From Holothuria scabra (Eukaryota > Echinodermata > Holothuroidea > Aspidochirotida > Holothuriidae): a stretch of DNA of 64,000 nucleotides. Both the position numbers and the translations under genes were made by a program. Positions 10,643 through 20,183 of this stretch are shown here, in pieces (position 1 is the first letter of the stretch; every line of letters begins with the position of its first letter). The stretch covers positions 51,835,000 through 51,898,999 of the forward strand of contig CM074185.1 in NCBI GenBank assembly GCA_037179385.1, read 5' to 3'. Under the pieces are notes generated by a model. The model was not told where the DNA came from and made no database searches. It worked only from the letters and a program-made list of their open reading frames with translations.

Positions 10643-12624
10643 GTATTGATTTTCTTTGAACAGATTTGTAGGGTTTTATTGAGTTTCTTTGTACAGGTTT
10701 GTAAGGCTTTGTTGGAGTAGCAATTATTTAGAAGCACTGCGCTTAACAAGGTACGATTCACTGAGCTGGCATAAGTATGCCATAATCTTCATGCTTTGTA
10801 CAAATCTTGTGATGGGCCTACAATGAAATTCTCAAAATATTAATGGTTATTAAGTGACATATACAACGCGGGTGTCTGCGACCTTTGGAATTAGCCATCG
10901 AGTAATTCGAGTTCAGTAAAACATCAGATACAATGGATAACGGTGTTCTGGATCAAACCTGCCCTGATGTGCACTATTTATCAAGGTGTTTATTGGTTGT
11001 CTTATTGCCATTGTGTTGTATCGATTGCAGTCTTTGTTAGGGTTGGGACTTTCGTTCGCCAGTTAATAAAGTTCTGGTCAAACCGGGCGTCTCGCGCCGA
11101 TCAAATACCTTGAATTTAGTCCAACTTGTGGAAAAGGATGACCTGAAACAAATTTATTTCAAAATTGTGGCAAATTTAAAGATGACCTGCCGTCTCTTGA
11201 AAACGCAAAAAAATCTATGCCGGATTTTTGATGAGACATCACAGATTATCTGTGTCGTAACTTCGACTGGTGAACCAGTTCGATACACTATCGATAATGT
11301 CACATCAGTGCGGCGTGACGAAACCTTACGCGTTATCGACGGTGCATTCAATTAATTTACACTCGAATTTAAAACAAGGGTATTTCGTGACGTCATCTAG
11401 AATTCGCCGTAGTGCCTAATGCATTTTCATGAGATGACAGGTCATTTTTTAATGTTTGACAAATGTTTAGCCCACGGAACTCTACGCCTTTCAATAAGAA
11501 TAAGTGAGTTTAATGGAGTTTAGGCACTCATTTTTTAATAAATTGGTTTAAGTCGGGGCCACCGAGGCCTTTTAATTCCTTTTGTCGACAGGAGGAACCT
11601 CAACGATGGTGGTGACGTATTCGTGTTGGTTAGTTTGTGCGTGTGTGTATGTGAGGCTGCTATTTGTAAACACGATACGTCAAGGAGGGTAAGTTAGACT
11701 AATCCCAAATTTCGTGTGTGGGTAGTTCATAATAAGTTAATGATATCTCTATTGGTGGAAGTCAAATGTCATTTAACGTCACCAGAGGTCAGATGTAAAT
11801 ACATTGTGTGCGTACTGCATGAAAAGCATTTAAAACATACTTGACCGGCCTGTTAACTAATCCCACATTAAACGCAACTTTTGCCCATTTTTGTGTATCT
11901 GGTAAAGTCAATTAATTAATCAGATGTGAAATCTTACTTCATCGCATGTGTGGATAGTAAGCTTCGTTTTCTTCATTAGGAGGGAAGGTGCAATTAAGAT
12001 GAAAAGGACGATGTTACAAAAAGTAAGAAGGAAAGTTTCGTCTAAACAAGAGATGATGGATCTCATACATGGTATAGCATGAGCATTGGCCAATATCGAG
12101 ATGGTTAACCCTATTGTTTTGATGACTTGACAAACACTGATAATATGGAAGAACAAAGCCTTACGTTTCATCAAAGAATCAGAGAGTCCTTTTGCTTTAT
12201 GATGTACAGTGGTGGCAGACTAGTTCATGTTCTCTACCCCATTGCATTGTGTAATAGTGATATTTTCGATCATGAATTTTGCACCGATATTAGATAGAGT
12301 GAAACGGTTTGAAAGAAAATACCAAAGAGAAAAATTGAGCCGCACCAACGGGATTTTAAACACAACATACTCCGCTTTCCGGGCAGATTTTATGACCACG
12401 CTTGTTCAGCTCATGATTCACAGAAGTGATAATAGGCTACAAGTTACATCGCGGGAATCAATTTCCTCTTGTTACCATCGTAATCCCAAGCGGGAATGAG
12501 TAATCAGTATTTCGATTATTGGTAGATCGAAGTTATAAATAAAATTCATGATCGACTGTATTACTATTACACTTTCGACCTACACATTGTTAATTCGAAT
12601 AGATGTCGAATTCTGCAATACATA
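10643..12624. other. Intron 2, 5' part, nothing recognised
   Basis: Moderately AT-rich sequence without convincing exons or repeats. Short open frames on both strands near 11110-11355 mirror each other and carry no family signature. Confidence 0.4.
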
Positions 12625-12626
12625 CT

Positions 12627-12628
<2 letters not shown>

Positions 12629-12687
<59 letters not shown>

Positions 12688-12818
12688 GATGAAAAATAGT
12701 GAGTTACACAAAGATGATATATATATATATATATATACGTGTATATATATATACGTGTATATATATATGTGTATATATATATATATATAGCAAGAATAAG
12801 AAAGTTCAACATACCCAG

Positions 12819-12867
<49 letters not shown>
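12629..12867. repeat. Cluster of three (TA)n tracts with a duplicated 33-bp linker
   Basis: TA-dinucleotide tracts at 12629-12684, 12717-12789 (with TACGTG interruptions) and 12822-12866. The second and third are each followed by the same 33-bp segment starting GCAAGAATAAGAAAGTTC (12789-12821 and 12867-12899), so tract plus linker was duplicated as a unit. Confidence 0.9.
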
Positions 12868-13034
12868 CAAGAATAAGAAAGTTCAACATACCCAGACAAT
12901 AAGCTCTCCGCAAAAGGATCCAAAAATTAGGATGCGATGGTGTTTCTCTCATAATGTAAAGAAAGTATAAACAAAAACACAAATAGCAAGAAACACAACT
13001 TTTGCAGCTCCGCTTGATAATATTTCAAAACGTT

Positions 13035-13055
13035 TCGGTCTTCGATCTTCCTCAG
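13035..13055 (-). ncRNA. Hammerhead-ribozyme-like core A in PLE UTR
   Basis: On the minus strand the sequence is CTGAGGA, a short hairpin and then GAAAC, matching the CUGANGA...GAAA core of hammerhead ribozymes. The stem II equivalent GATC/GACC has one mismatch around a GAA loop. PLEs are known to carry hammerhead motifs in their UTRs. Stem I/III pairing and a cleavage triplet were not established. Confidence 0.45.
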
Positions 13056-13124
13056 TTGAATCTAACAGCTACAACAATAAACACATAAAAAACTACTTGT
13101 ACCATACCTAACCGTCTAAGGGGC

Positions 13125-13330
13125 AAAATTTATACGCTTTTTGGAAGCAAGCTCATTTCTTTTGTTAAGGCCGTAAGGGTAAATTGTGCGTAATTGAGCA
13201 GTCCAGTAGATTTCACGGATGAGGAGTTTTTTGTTGGTTTCCATGGTATCAGTGATGCTTTCAATGGGAAGGAAGGCAAAATCGGTCAATTGATGGGGAC
13301 TTTGATTATAATGGGTAGGTACAACGTAAC
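13125..13330 (-). pseudogene. PLE GIY-YIG endonuclease, C-terminal remnant
   Basis: The minus strand reads HQLTDFAFLPIESI, then IREIYWTAQLRTIYPYGLN, which fits the C-terminal helix and PxGLN signature of the PLE endonuclease domain. The catalytic GIY-YIG core itself is missing. It abuts the RT remnant of opposite orientation near 13330. Confidence 0.6.
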
Positions 13331-13334
13331 CGAA

Positions 13335-13499
13335 GTGAAACCTAAGCCAGGTGTTGCGTATGGTAATGTAAAAACTCACAAAGACGGTATTCCCTTAAGG
13401 CTTATCACTTCTTGTTGTGGAACTGCCATCGAACGTTTATCAGCTTTCACTGAATTTTATCTGAAACCGCTTGCCCAACGTTTACCACCATTTCTCAAT
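13335..13499 (+). pseudogene. PLE reverse transcriptase fragment
   Basis: The plus strand reads GVAYGNVKTHKDGIPLRLIT and on to a YLKPLAQRLPPFL segment. This matches the K-HK-x-P-x-R and downstream helix of the PLE RT fingers. It stops where the UTR copy begins at about 13500, before the palm motifs. Confidence 0.65.
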
Positions 13500-13522
13500 A
13501 TTGTTGTAGCTGTTAGATTCAA

Positions 13523-13547
13523 CTGGGGAAGGTCGAAGACCGAAACG
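13523..13547 (+). ncRNA. Hammerhead-ribozyme-like core B in PLE UTR
   Basis: Plus-strand partner of core A: CTGGGGA, then GGTC-GAA-GACC (a perfect 4-bp stem), then GAAACG. The invariant CUGA has become CUGG, so this copy is predicted inactive; core A keeps CUGA but has a stem mismatch, so an ancestor with both features is likely. Confidence 0.4.
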
Positions 13548-13619
13548 TTTTGAAATATTATCAAGCGGAGCTGCAAAGGTTGTGTTCCTTGATATTTGTG
13601 TTTTTGTTTATACTTTCTA

Positions 13620-13621
13620 TA

Positions 13622-13719
<98 letters not shown>
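13620..13719. repeat. (AT)n microsatellite at PLE border
   Basis: About 95 nt of alternating AT between PLE copy 1 and the 3' side of PLE copy 2. Open frames of Tyr-Ile repeats across it are artefacts. Confidence 0.95.
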
Positions 13720-13804
13720 AGATCGAAATGCTGCGGAGCACTGTTGAAATGTGTAGATCGAAAAGAGGTAGTAAAAAGTGCTTAAAAGTTTGCGGAAAAC
13801 TCCA

Positions 13805-13833
13805 CGTCGTTTCGGGTATAAACTCTTCATCAG
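13805..13833 (-). ncRNA. Hammerhead-ribozyme-like core C, 3' of PLE endonuclease
   Basis: The minus strand reads CTGATGA, a 13-nt possible stem II, then GAAACGACG, an intact CUGAUGA...GAAAC core. It sits about 310 bp downstream (minus strand) of the stop of the endonuclease at 14143, where PLE UTR ribozymes are expected. An unambiguous cleavage triplet after stem III was not found. Confidence 0.45.
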
Positions 13834-14142
13834 GTGGCAAAAACCAAACTGAACAAACAACAGTAACAGTTGGACACGATAAACATCAAATCCGAATCTG
13901 TAAAAACAGAACCGGACGAAAGTGACTGTCAGAAAACATGAGTGCGAAGGATGAAACAAAAATATAAAAAAAAGAGCGTTCTGGATGAAAAAGTGCACGT
14001 AAAAATTGAACATGGTCGGAAAAAAGGAAAAAAGTACAAAACTTAGGTCCGGAAAAAAAGTAGTTAGGCCTACACAGTTAAAAACGAGCACGAACAGGTA
14101 AGTGCAAAAGGAGTGAAAATTGGCTCAAAAAAGGGGTGAATA

Positions 14143-14650
14143 TTACAAAAGGTCAATTCTTACGTTAAGGCCGTGTGGAGCGAGAGTACCTAGCCTCATG
14201 ATCAGTCGGTTTTCAGCACTTAGGCGGTCACGATCGGAACCTCGGCACATTACAGCTGCCGTAACGGTAAAATGCTGTATTGAACAAGGTGAGGGGGGAT
14301 TGAAATGTGCAGCCACCGGGTATCCATGGAGATTCTGTTTGATGGACCTAAGGTGCTCGGTGACTCGATCCGCGAGGCGTCGCTTGGTCTCTCCCACATA
14401 CAACGAGTTACATCTCCAACAAGCTAAAATATAAACTACATTAGAGGAAATGCAGGAGAATCTTTGTTTGACAATGGAGCTATTGCCGTTGGGGCCTGAA
14501 ATGTTGACGAGGTTGTGTTTGCCAACAACTGGGCATGTATTACACCTCGGAAGATTACAGGGAAAGGTACCAGGGGTGTCGTACAAAGAATTGAGTGGGT
14601 GGGAAGCCCGAACTAAATGGTTGGCTAAAGATGTCATCAATCTCCTTCCC
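14143..14650 (-). pseudogene. PLE GIY-YIG endonuclease module (copy 2)
   Basis: Open on the minus strand from the apparent junction near 14650 to a stop at 14143. It contains the PLE linker CNLPRCNTCP, then the GIY-YIG core VVYILACWRCNSLYVGET, the helix RRLADRVTEHLRSI, the HF segment and a final GTLAPHGLN. The Cys pairs before the core (CxxC-type) are typical of endonuclease-positive PLEs. It would nick DNA for target-primed integration. The frame is intact, but the module is separated from its RT, which is present on the opposite strand head-to-head. The N-terminal codons of the annotatable ORF (above about 14650) are antisense of that RT and should be ignored. Confidence 0.8.
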
Positions 14651-15520
14651 CCTAAAATGACCCCACCGCGTAACCTTTGTCCTGAGGAACGAGATGCCAT
14701 TTTATCCCTTAAAAGTAACAGGGACATCATCATCAAACCAGCAGACAAGGGTGGAGCTGTAGTAGTTTGGCGAAAGGACTTGTATATTGCTGAGGCCAAC
14801 AAACAGCTATCCGACCAAAGTGCTTATTCAGAACTTCCCACTGACCCCACTCCTGATTGCCAAAGGTTAGTTAAGAACACATTAACCCAACTCATGGATA
14901 ATAACCAACTACCCAAAAACGCTACTTCTCTACTTCACCCTTGCCCACAGATTTCCAATTTCTATCTACTTCCCAAAATCCACAAAGCAAACAACCCTGG
15001 TAGACCTATCGTTTCTTCACACAGCTGCCCCAATGTACTTATTTCTGAGTATGTAGATTCCGTGCTCTCCCCTTTGGTTTCAGCCCTGCCGTCGTTTGTT
15101 CAAGACACAGCACATTTCTTGAGACTTATTCGTGACTTTGAGTTTCCTGAAAATTGTGGTGAACGTCTTTTATTCACCATGGAAGTGTCCATCCTCTACA
15201 CGTCCATTCCTCATGATGCTGCCTTAACAGCTATCGTTACTACCTATATCCGTTACTACCTAGACAAATGGCGTGATCCCCTAATACCGACTGACACCTT
15301 CCTACATCTGACGGAACTTGTTCTCACACAAAATTGTTTTCAGTTTAATGGGCGTTTTTTCCGCCAAGTTAAAGGAGTGGCTATGGGAACCAAAATGGGT
15401 CCTTCTGTTGCCTGTTTGACCATGGGTCACTTTGAAGAACAACTATTTTCTCAGTATACCGGGCCCCGACCTATACTTTACAAAAGGTATATTGATGATA
15501 TTGTAGGAGTTGCCACATTT
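14650..15520 (+). pseudogene. PLE reverse transcriptase (copy 2), truncated
   Basis: A long open frame (reading through 14450-15616) carries PLE RT landmarks in order: DIIIKPADKGGAVVVW, FYLLPKIHK, GRPIVSSHSCPN, the MEVSILYTSIP palm A motif (usually D-x-S-LYTSIP; here Met-Glu replaces the usual Asp-bearing residues), QVKGVAMGTKMGPS and YIDDI. The first catalytic Asp of motif A appears lost (TMEVS where T-x-D-V-S is expected), so this copy is probably inactive despite the open frame. It is cut off just after YIDDI by an (AT)n tract at 15521-15553. It lies in protease intron 2, sense strand. Confidence 0.85.
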
Positions 15521-15553
15521 ATATATATATATATATATAAATATATATATATA
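15521..15553. repeat. (AT)n microsatellite truncating the PLE RT
   Basis: AT tract with one AA interruption, immediately after the RT YIDDI box and about 100 bp upstream of the protease Ser-exon acceptor. Confidence 0.9.
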
Positions 15554-15655
15554 ACGCAACAACCAAATGTCGTTATGAAAGGCTTTCTTCTACCGAATGA
15601 AAATGTAACCTCTTAACGATAGCCATCATATAAACCATACAATCTGTATTTTCAG

Positions 15656-16158
15656 CCCGCAGGCTCATTCCAGCGAACCCAACCAGACGGCACGTCGCCA
15701 CCCTTACAGGTTGGGGGCACAACGAATTCTTAGCTGTAGGAAATGAATTCCATGCGGATGGGGGAGGTGTAAATGAATTGCAGCAACTAGCCTTACCTAT
15801 GAAATCAAGAGAAGACTGTCGGACCAGTCTACAGGGTAAAAAGGAATTACCCTATTTTGACGAAAGCATGTTTTGTGTGGGTTTCATTAATGCACAGAGG
15901 GGAGCATGTCGCGGAGACTCCGGAGGTCCATTAGTAAGGAAAGTCCTTCGAGACGGAGAACAACGCTGGACTCTCATTGGTCTGACTAGCTGGGGTCGTG
16001 GATGTGCTGTCCGAAACGAATTGGATTTCTTTACAAATGTACCTTACTTTATTGACTGGATAATAGAGAAGATAAATCCACCCCAAGAAAAAGTGGAGGC
16101 AGGGGAAGGAGAAGAAGGAGAGGAAGAAGAAGACAACATCGGAGAGGGACAGCAATAG
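15656..16158 (+). CDS. S1 serine protease, catalytic-Ser exon and acidic C-terminus
   Basis: The 167 complete codons begin after a CTGTATTTTCAG acceptor and end at TAG 16156-16158. Landmarks: VATLTGWGH (region 136-142), REDC and MFCVGF (Cys168-Cys182), GACRGDSGGP (catalytic Ser195, oxyanion Gly193, Cys191) and LTSWGRGC (214-220, Cys220). By counting against trypsin, positions 189/190 are Gly/Ala and 225/226 are Leu/Asp, so the acidic residue of the S1 pocket sits at 226 rather than 189. Cys136 and Cys201 are both absent, a consistent loss of that disulfide. After FIDWIIEKINPP comes a ~25-residue Glu/Gly-rich tail. A secreted two-chain protease is likely; substrate unknown. Confidence 0.93.
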
Positions 16159-16777
16159 TGAATGAGCTTTTATCAGTAGTTAGCTCACGAGAATGATGAG
16201 ACTATTACGCCGTGGTAGATTTCTAATACACAAATGAGGCAGTCTTTAATGAAAAGCGATTTTCTTCACAAACTGCTAGATAGACAACGAGATAATCGAC
16301 ATTGAATCTTAGGATGACGTAAGTACATCTGATATTATGCAGATATGTACATATCAGCGACACTATCACGAAATTAAATGATGGTTCTGGACGAATTCTT
16401 TGTTATGTTCATTGGACTTTCGTGTGCAGTCAGAAGGAGCTGCAACATTTGGTACTTGCCAGCTCAAAACTCGGAATCGTTGTCAACCTCTCGTTTGATA
16501 TTCCACAGCACGAAGTTATTGCGGATTTATGAAACTTACAGGTTGCATATAATCTAACCTGGTTAATAGTTTTAAGGTGTTTAAAAACAAATGCTTCTCG
16601 AATCATTTATCATTTTCATTAAGTATCGTGTGCATTTATTGACGAAGAAAGTATAAACAATATTACAAGACATAAAAAGGTAAGTTACAACAGTATAATA
16701 ATCAGTTTTATTACCAACACGTTTTGTATGTGGCTAACGTCAATATTAATCTTTAGTAAAAGCAGCTGATTTGTAAG

Positions 16778-16783
16778 AATAAA
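16778..16783 (+). promoter_or_regulatory. Candidate polyadenylation signal AATAAA
   Basis: First canonical AATAAA I noticed downstream of the protease stop, implying a ~630-nt 3' UTR if used. Unverified. Confidence 0.25.
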
Positions 16784-16789
16784 AAATAC

Positions 16790-19120
16790 ACCAATATCGC
16801 TCGCAAAAGGGTCATATGCTTTCTTTATCCTCTTCAGTTGAAACTTAATTCCATCCTTGTATAAAGCTGTGAACTTCATTTTATGTTTGGATGGTGAAGC
16901 ATTTAACCTAGGCATATACAGTTACAGAGTGAAAGGGGACCTGGCCGCAACTTTTACTTTCAATACAGACCGCTTATTTGTGTACTACGTATGTGGCCCC
17001 GGCCTTAGTCTATGCAACACCCAACTTTAAAATCTTTATTTCTTTTGCGCAATTTGCGTCATTGTGTTTCTGTCAAAACGTCAAATGATGTCAATGCTAG
17101 CAACCTATACTTAGTTTTTGGTCAGTTTGAGAGTAACGAACAGTTACAAATCGGACCCGGACTTAACTGAAACGTTTTCTTCTTTAGGGAGACGTCGGAT
17201 AGCCCACCTAAACTTGTTGACTTTGAAAAATTCATAATTCCGAACGCCAGATTGGCAGGTTGGTATGTTTAAATATAAGTAGGCTTTATATGATCTCGTC
17301 GTCTAGAATAATCCAAGCTGTTGACTCAATACATCTCGCTTCAAATAAACATTTTGTTACCTCGTGGGTGCCATGTCGACTTCAGTACATTGTCTCGCTT
17401 TTAGCCCTGTGGTTATGCTGATTTTAGCTGTTACTCAATGATTTTTATTGTCGTGCATCTTTCAATCTCTTTCGCATTTTACAGCGTAAAAGAGTCCACG
17501 GGTGTGAGGGTATGGAACGTTTTCCTTTTCTAGTACAAATCTTGTGAACAAATGTCTCCTTATAGTCTCTGCGATGTATGTATCCCTCACCGTGCATTTC
17601 ACTTGAAGAAGTCAACTGTTATACATTAAATAACCGTTACGTTTATGAAGCAGAGCAAATTGTTGGACGTTCGAGGGTTTTTTTCTTTCATGATATTTCC
17701 CCTGTATCGAAATTAAAGAATGCGTCCGTTCATTGAGTTTTTCATAAAAGCCGCCTGTTCTATGCATTTTATTATTTCTTAACCTAACGGCCTTATGACA
17801 AGGTGAGTAATTCTAACAATGTATTTAAGTTAAAACGATAAGCACAGTAAAAAATTCGTTCATTTGGATATATACAGCAAACGTTTTTCGTCAGCAACTA
17901 TTAAAAAAGGCTTAACATTTATCAAAACATATGCTTCTGAAACGTTTGAAAAATTTCGTAGATTTTAAGAAAGTGAGAACGTAGAGGTTTGTATAAACCG
18001 ATGAGTAGAACAGTATTTTCGGTGATAAATATACTTGTACAATTTGGAACAAAACTAATGAGTTTTTTTCACAAATTTAGACTCCCCTCATTGTTAGATC
18101 TCATTAACATAAGAAAATCGCTCCCCGTGAAAAACTAACACTTAACCTGTACCATAAGTTTCAAACTGTAAGAAGCTTTGACGTCATCAAACCATGGGTA
18201 CTGAATGTCTTGCTTGCGTATACCTGATCGCCTTACAACTGCCCATTGTTGAGTGGCATTTTCCGTGGAAAATGTCGTCGATATTTTCACGGATTCGTAA
18301 CCGATGTTGCTGCTTCAAAGTTTGCCCTTTGAAGTAAGTAACCACAAAAACTTTGTGTCTTCGGCATTACTTCTTGAACCAAAGAAAAGGAGACTTGTCA
18401 AGCTTTTATCTGGGGAAATTTTCTAATGAAGGAGTCTTTTACATTTTGACGTGTATTGCCTCATCACTAGAAATGTGCTTAATTGTTTTTGTTTTTCGTA
18501 TTTGACTATGTTACATATCTGTTAGCAAATTTCAACAAGAACGACGAAGCTTAACGGCTGGCCCATTGACTTTATGTTTTTCTCAGTTTTTTTTTTTTTT
18601 TTTTTAAACATGGTGATGTCCTCTTCCAGAAAAAATATTTAGAACAAGTCGAACAAACCCTCGTCAACAGATGTGATATCTGAATAGATGCTTTTCATTC
18701 ATTTGGGGCCCAGAAGGCTGTCTGTGAGTTAACCCGCTTAGTGAAGCAAAAATGAGGCCATTCGAATTAGTATAGTAGTCTGTAGTCTTTCATGATTGGC
18801 AGTTGTTAGTCATGTTGCAATATTTTTGTAACTAGAACTAATTTATGAAACTCGGGGAAGGATCTCATACGTTCACCTTAAAGTATGTAATGTTCAAGTC
18901 CTGAAACGTCATGAGTGATATTTGGAAGAGAACTAAGAAGAATTGTATCAGATCTGGCTCTTGATTCCAAATAAGTTCGTGGTGATTGCTTTTGCTTCTT
19001 AATAAGCTATTTCATTAATTCGCTTTGGTGGCTATGCACATGCGCATATCCTTCAAATTTTCGGGATAAACAAACCTACACATATGTTCATTTTTTAATC
19101 CAACCATAACATAACGAGAA
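16790..19120. other. Intergenic, nothing recognised
   Basis: No exon, known repeat or RNA gene seen. A T19 run is at about 18587-18605. Confidence 0.4.
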
Positions 19121-19174
19121 ACCATTTGTATAAATCTGCACAATGTAATACAGTGCTCTGCAGTGTTGTTTGCT

Positions 19175-19395
19175 TAAATTGCCTTTTTGGTGTAAAAGTA
19201 CCGGTATGCACTTTAATCTACTGCAAAGTAGAGTCCCTATTTTCGTTCCGGTTTGCTATTGAAAAGCATGAATATTTTACTGCACGAAAGCAAGGGAACG
19301 TCGTACATTATGTGCTGAGCTCGGTTTGTATATCCCGGGCTGTGCCCCACGATTCCATGAGCCAACGAATTACCCAACTAACGTATAGGGCCGAG
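19175..19395 (+). repeat. Dispersed repeat R2, copy b
   Basis: Diverged partner of 3930-4145. The open frame 19126-19530 crosses it but shows no protein family and is not conserved in the other copy. Confidence 0.65.
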
Positions 19396-19817
19396 GCCAA
19401 CAATTTGGAGGCTCCAGTAAAAATCAAGGTTTATGTTGCCAAGACCCGTGACGGGTTAGAAGGAAATAGGCATATAAACAGAGGGCATAATCGTAACATA
19501 AACATTGAAAATATAACTTTACTAAATTAAAAACTCTGTGGGGATGGTAAAATTCCACTTTATGGCTACATATTTTGCATTTTCATTGCAGTGCAGATTG
19601 AGCGTTTTTCTCGACTTACGAATTTTGGAATTGCATGGAGCCAAATATTTGGGGAACATGTCAAAGATTCCATCTTCATTTCCAGCACGAAATGACAATC
19701 TGTAATAGCTGTTGACCCCATAACATAAGCAAGGAGTGGTCAATAAGAGTGTTCTTTACGGCTCCCTGCTCAAGCTAATGAGGACATTGAATTTGGGTAG
19801 ATTGAGCGATTTTAAAA

Positions 19818-19910
19818 AGCAAAATCATCTCACCCCAAACAGTTTCAATCCTCTCATCATATGTAATGTTAGCCCCTCTCTCAGTTTTCTTAAATTTCTC
19901 CTTGTGCAGC
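19818..19910 (+). repeat. Partial copy of a CACCCCAAAC element
   Basis: ATCTCACCCCAAACAGTTTC and following sequence resemble the left end of the small inverted-repeat element at 44734. The SINE at 19912 is inserted near its 3' side. Confidence 0.45.
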
Positions 19911-19911
19911 C

Positions 19912-20170
19912 GCGTGTTTGGTCTAACGGTAGAGCATGCATCCGCCTCTCACGCGGAAGGCCGGGGTTTGATTCCCAGGTCGAGTCATACCAAAGACTCT
20001 AAAATGGAACATACTGCCGTTGTGCGTGATGCTCCGCATAAGCGTCAATGGAGTAGGGAAAGCAAGCAAGTGAGCCACAACTGGAAAAAAGGCCGTGGCC
20101 AGCTGGACTGAACCAGCTGAACCAACAGGTTGGAAATTGGGTCGTAAAACTCTATCTAACTAAGTAACTA
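19912..20170 (+). mobile_element. tRNA-Glu-derived SINE, short form, 13-bp TSD
   Basis: Complete 259-bp copy. The tRNA-like head has A box TGGTCTAACGGTAGAGC, anticodon stem CCGC/GCGG enclosing loop CTCTCAC (anticodon CTC, Glu), and B box GGTTTGATTCC. A ~130-bp tRNA-unrelated body and a CTAACTAAGTAACTA tail follow. The target-site duplication is TCCTTGTGCAGCC (19899-19911) against TCCTTGTGCAACC (20171-20183), one mismatch. The clear RNA polymerase III boxes and TSD show retroposition. It shares head and body with 9974-10345, though the 3' ends differ. Confidence 0.92.
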
Positions 20171-20183
20171 TCCTTGTGCAACC

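Larger units (their letters stand above)
12961..13617. mobile_element. Rearranged Penelope-like element copy 1
   Basis: Two 118-bp UTR copies are inverted around a ~420-bp core (12961-13078 and 13500-13617). The core holds the C-terminus of a PLE endonuclease on the minus strand and a piece of PLE reverse transcriptase on the plus strand, back to back. Each UTR carries a hammerhead-like core. A (TA)n tract abuts the right side. This resembles the complex inverted and truncated copies reported for PLEs; the copy is dead. Confidence 0.75.

Noticed and set aside
12567..13925. Tyr-Ile repeat open frames
   Set aside because: Produced by (AT)n microsatellites on either strand.
19126..19530. 134-codon plus-strand frame as a gene
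   Set aside because: Overlaps dispersed repeat R2, and the other R2 copy (3930-4145) does not keep the frame.
19912..20170. Functional tRNA-Glu gene
   Set aside because: The tRNA-like head lacks a proper acceptor stem and is followed by a SINE body and tail with flanking TSD.
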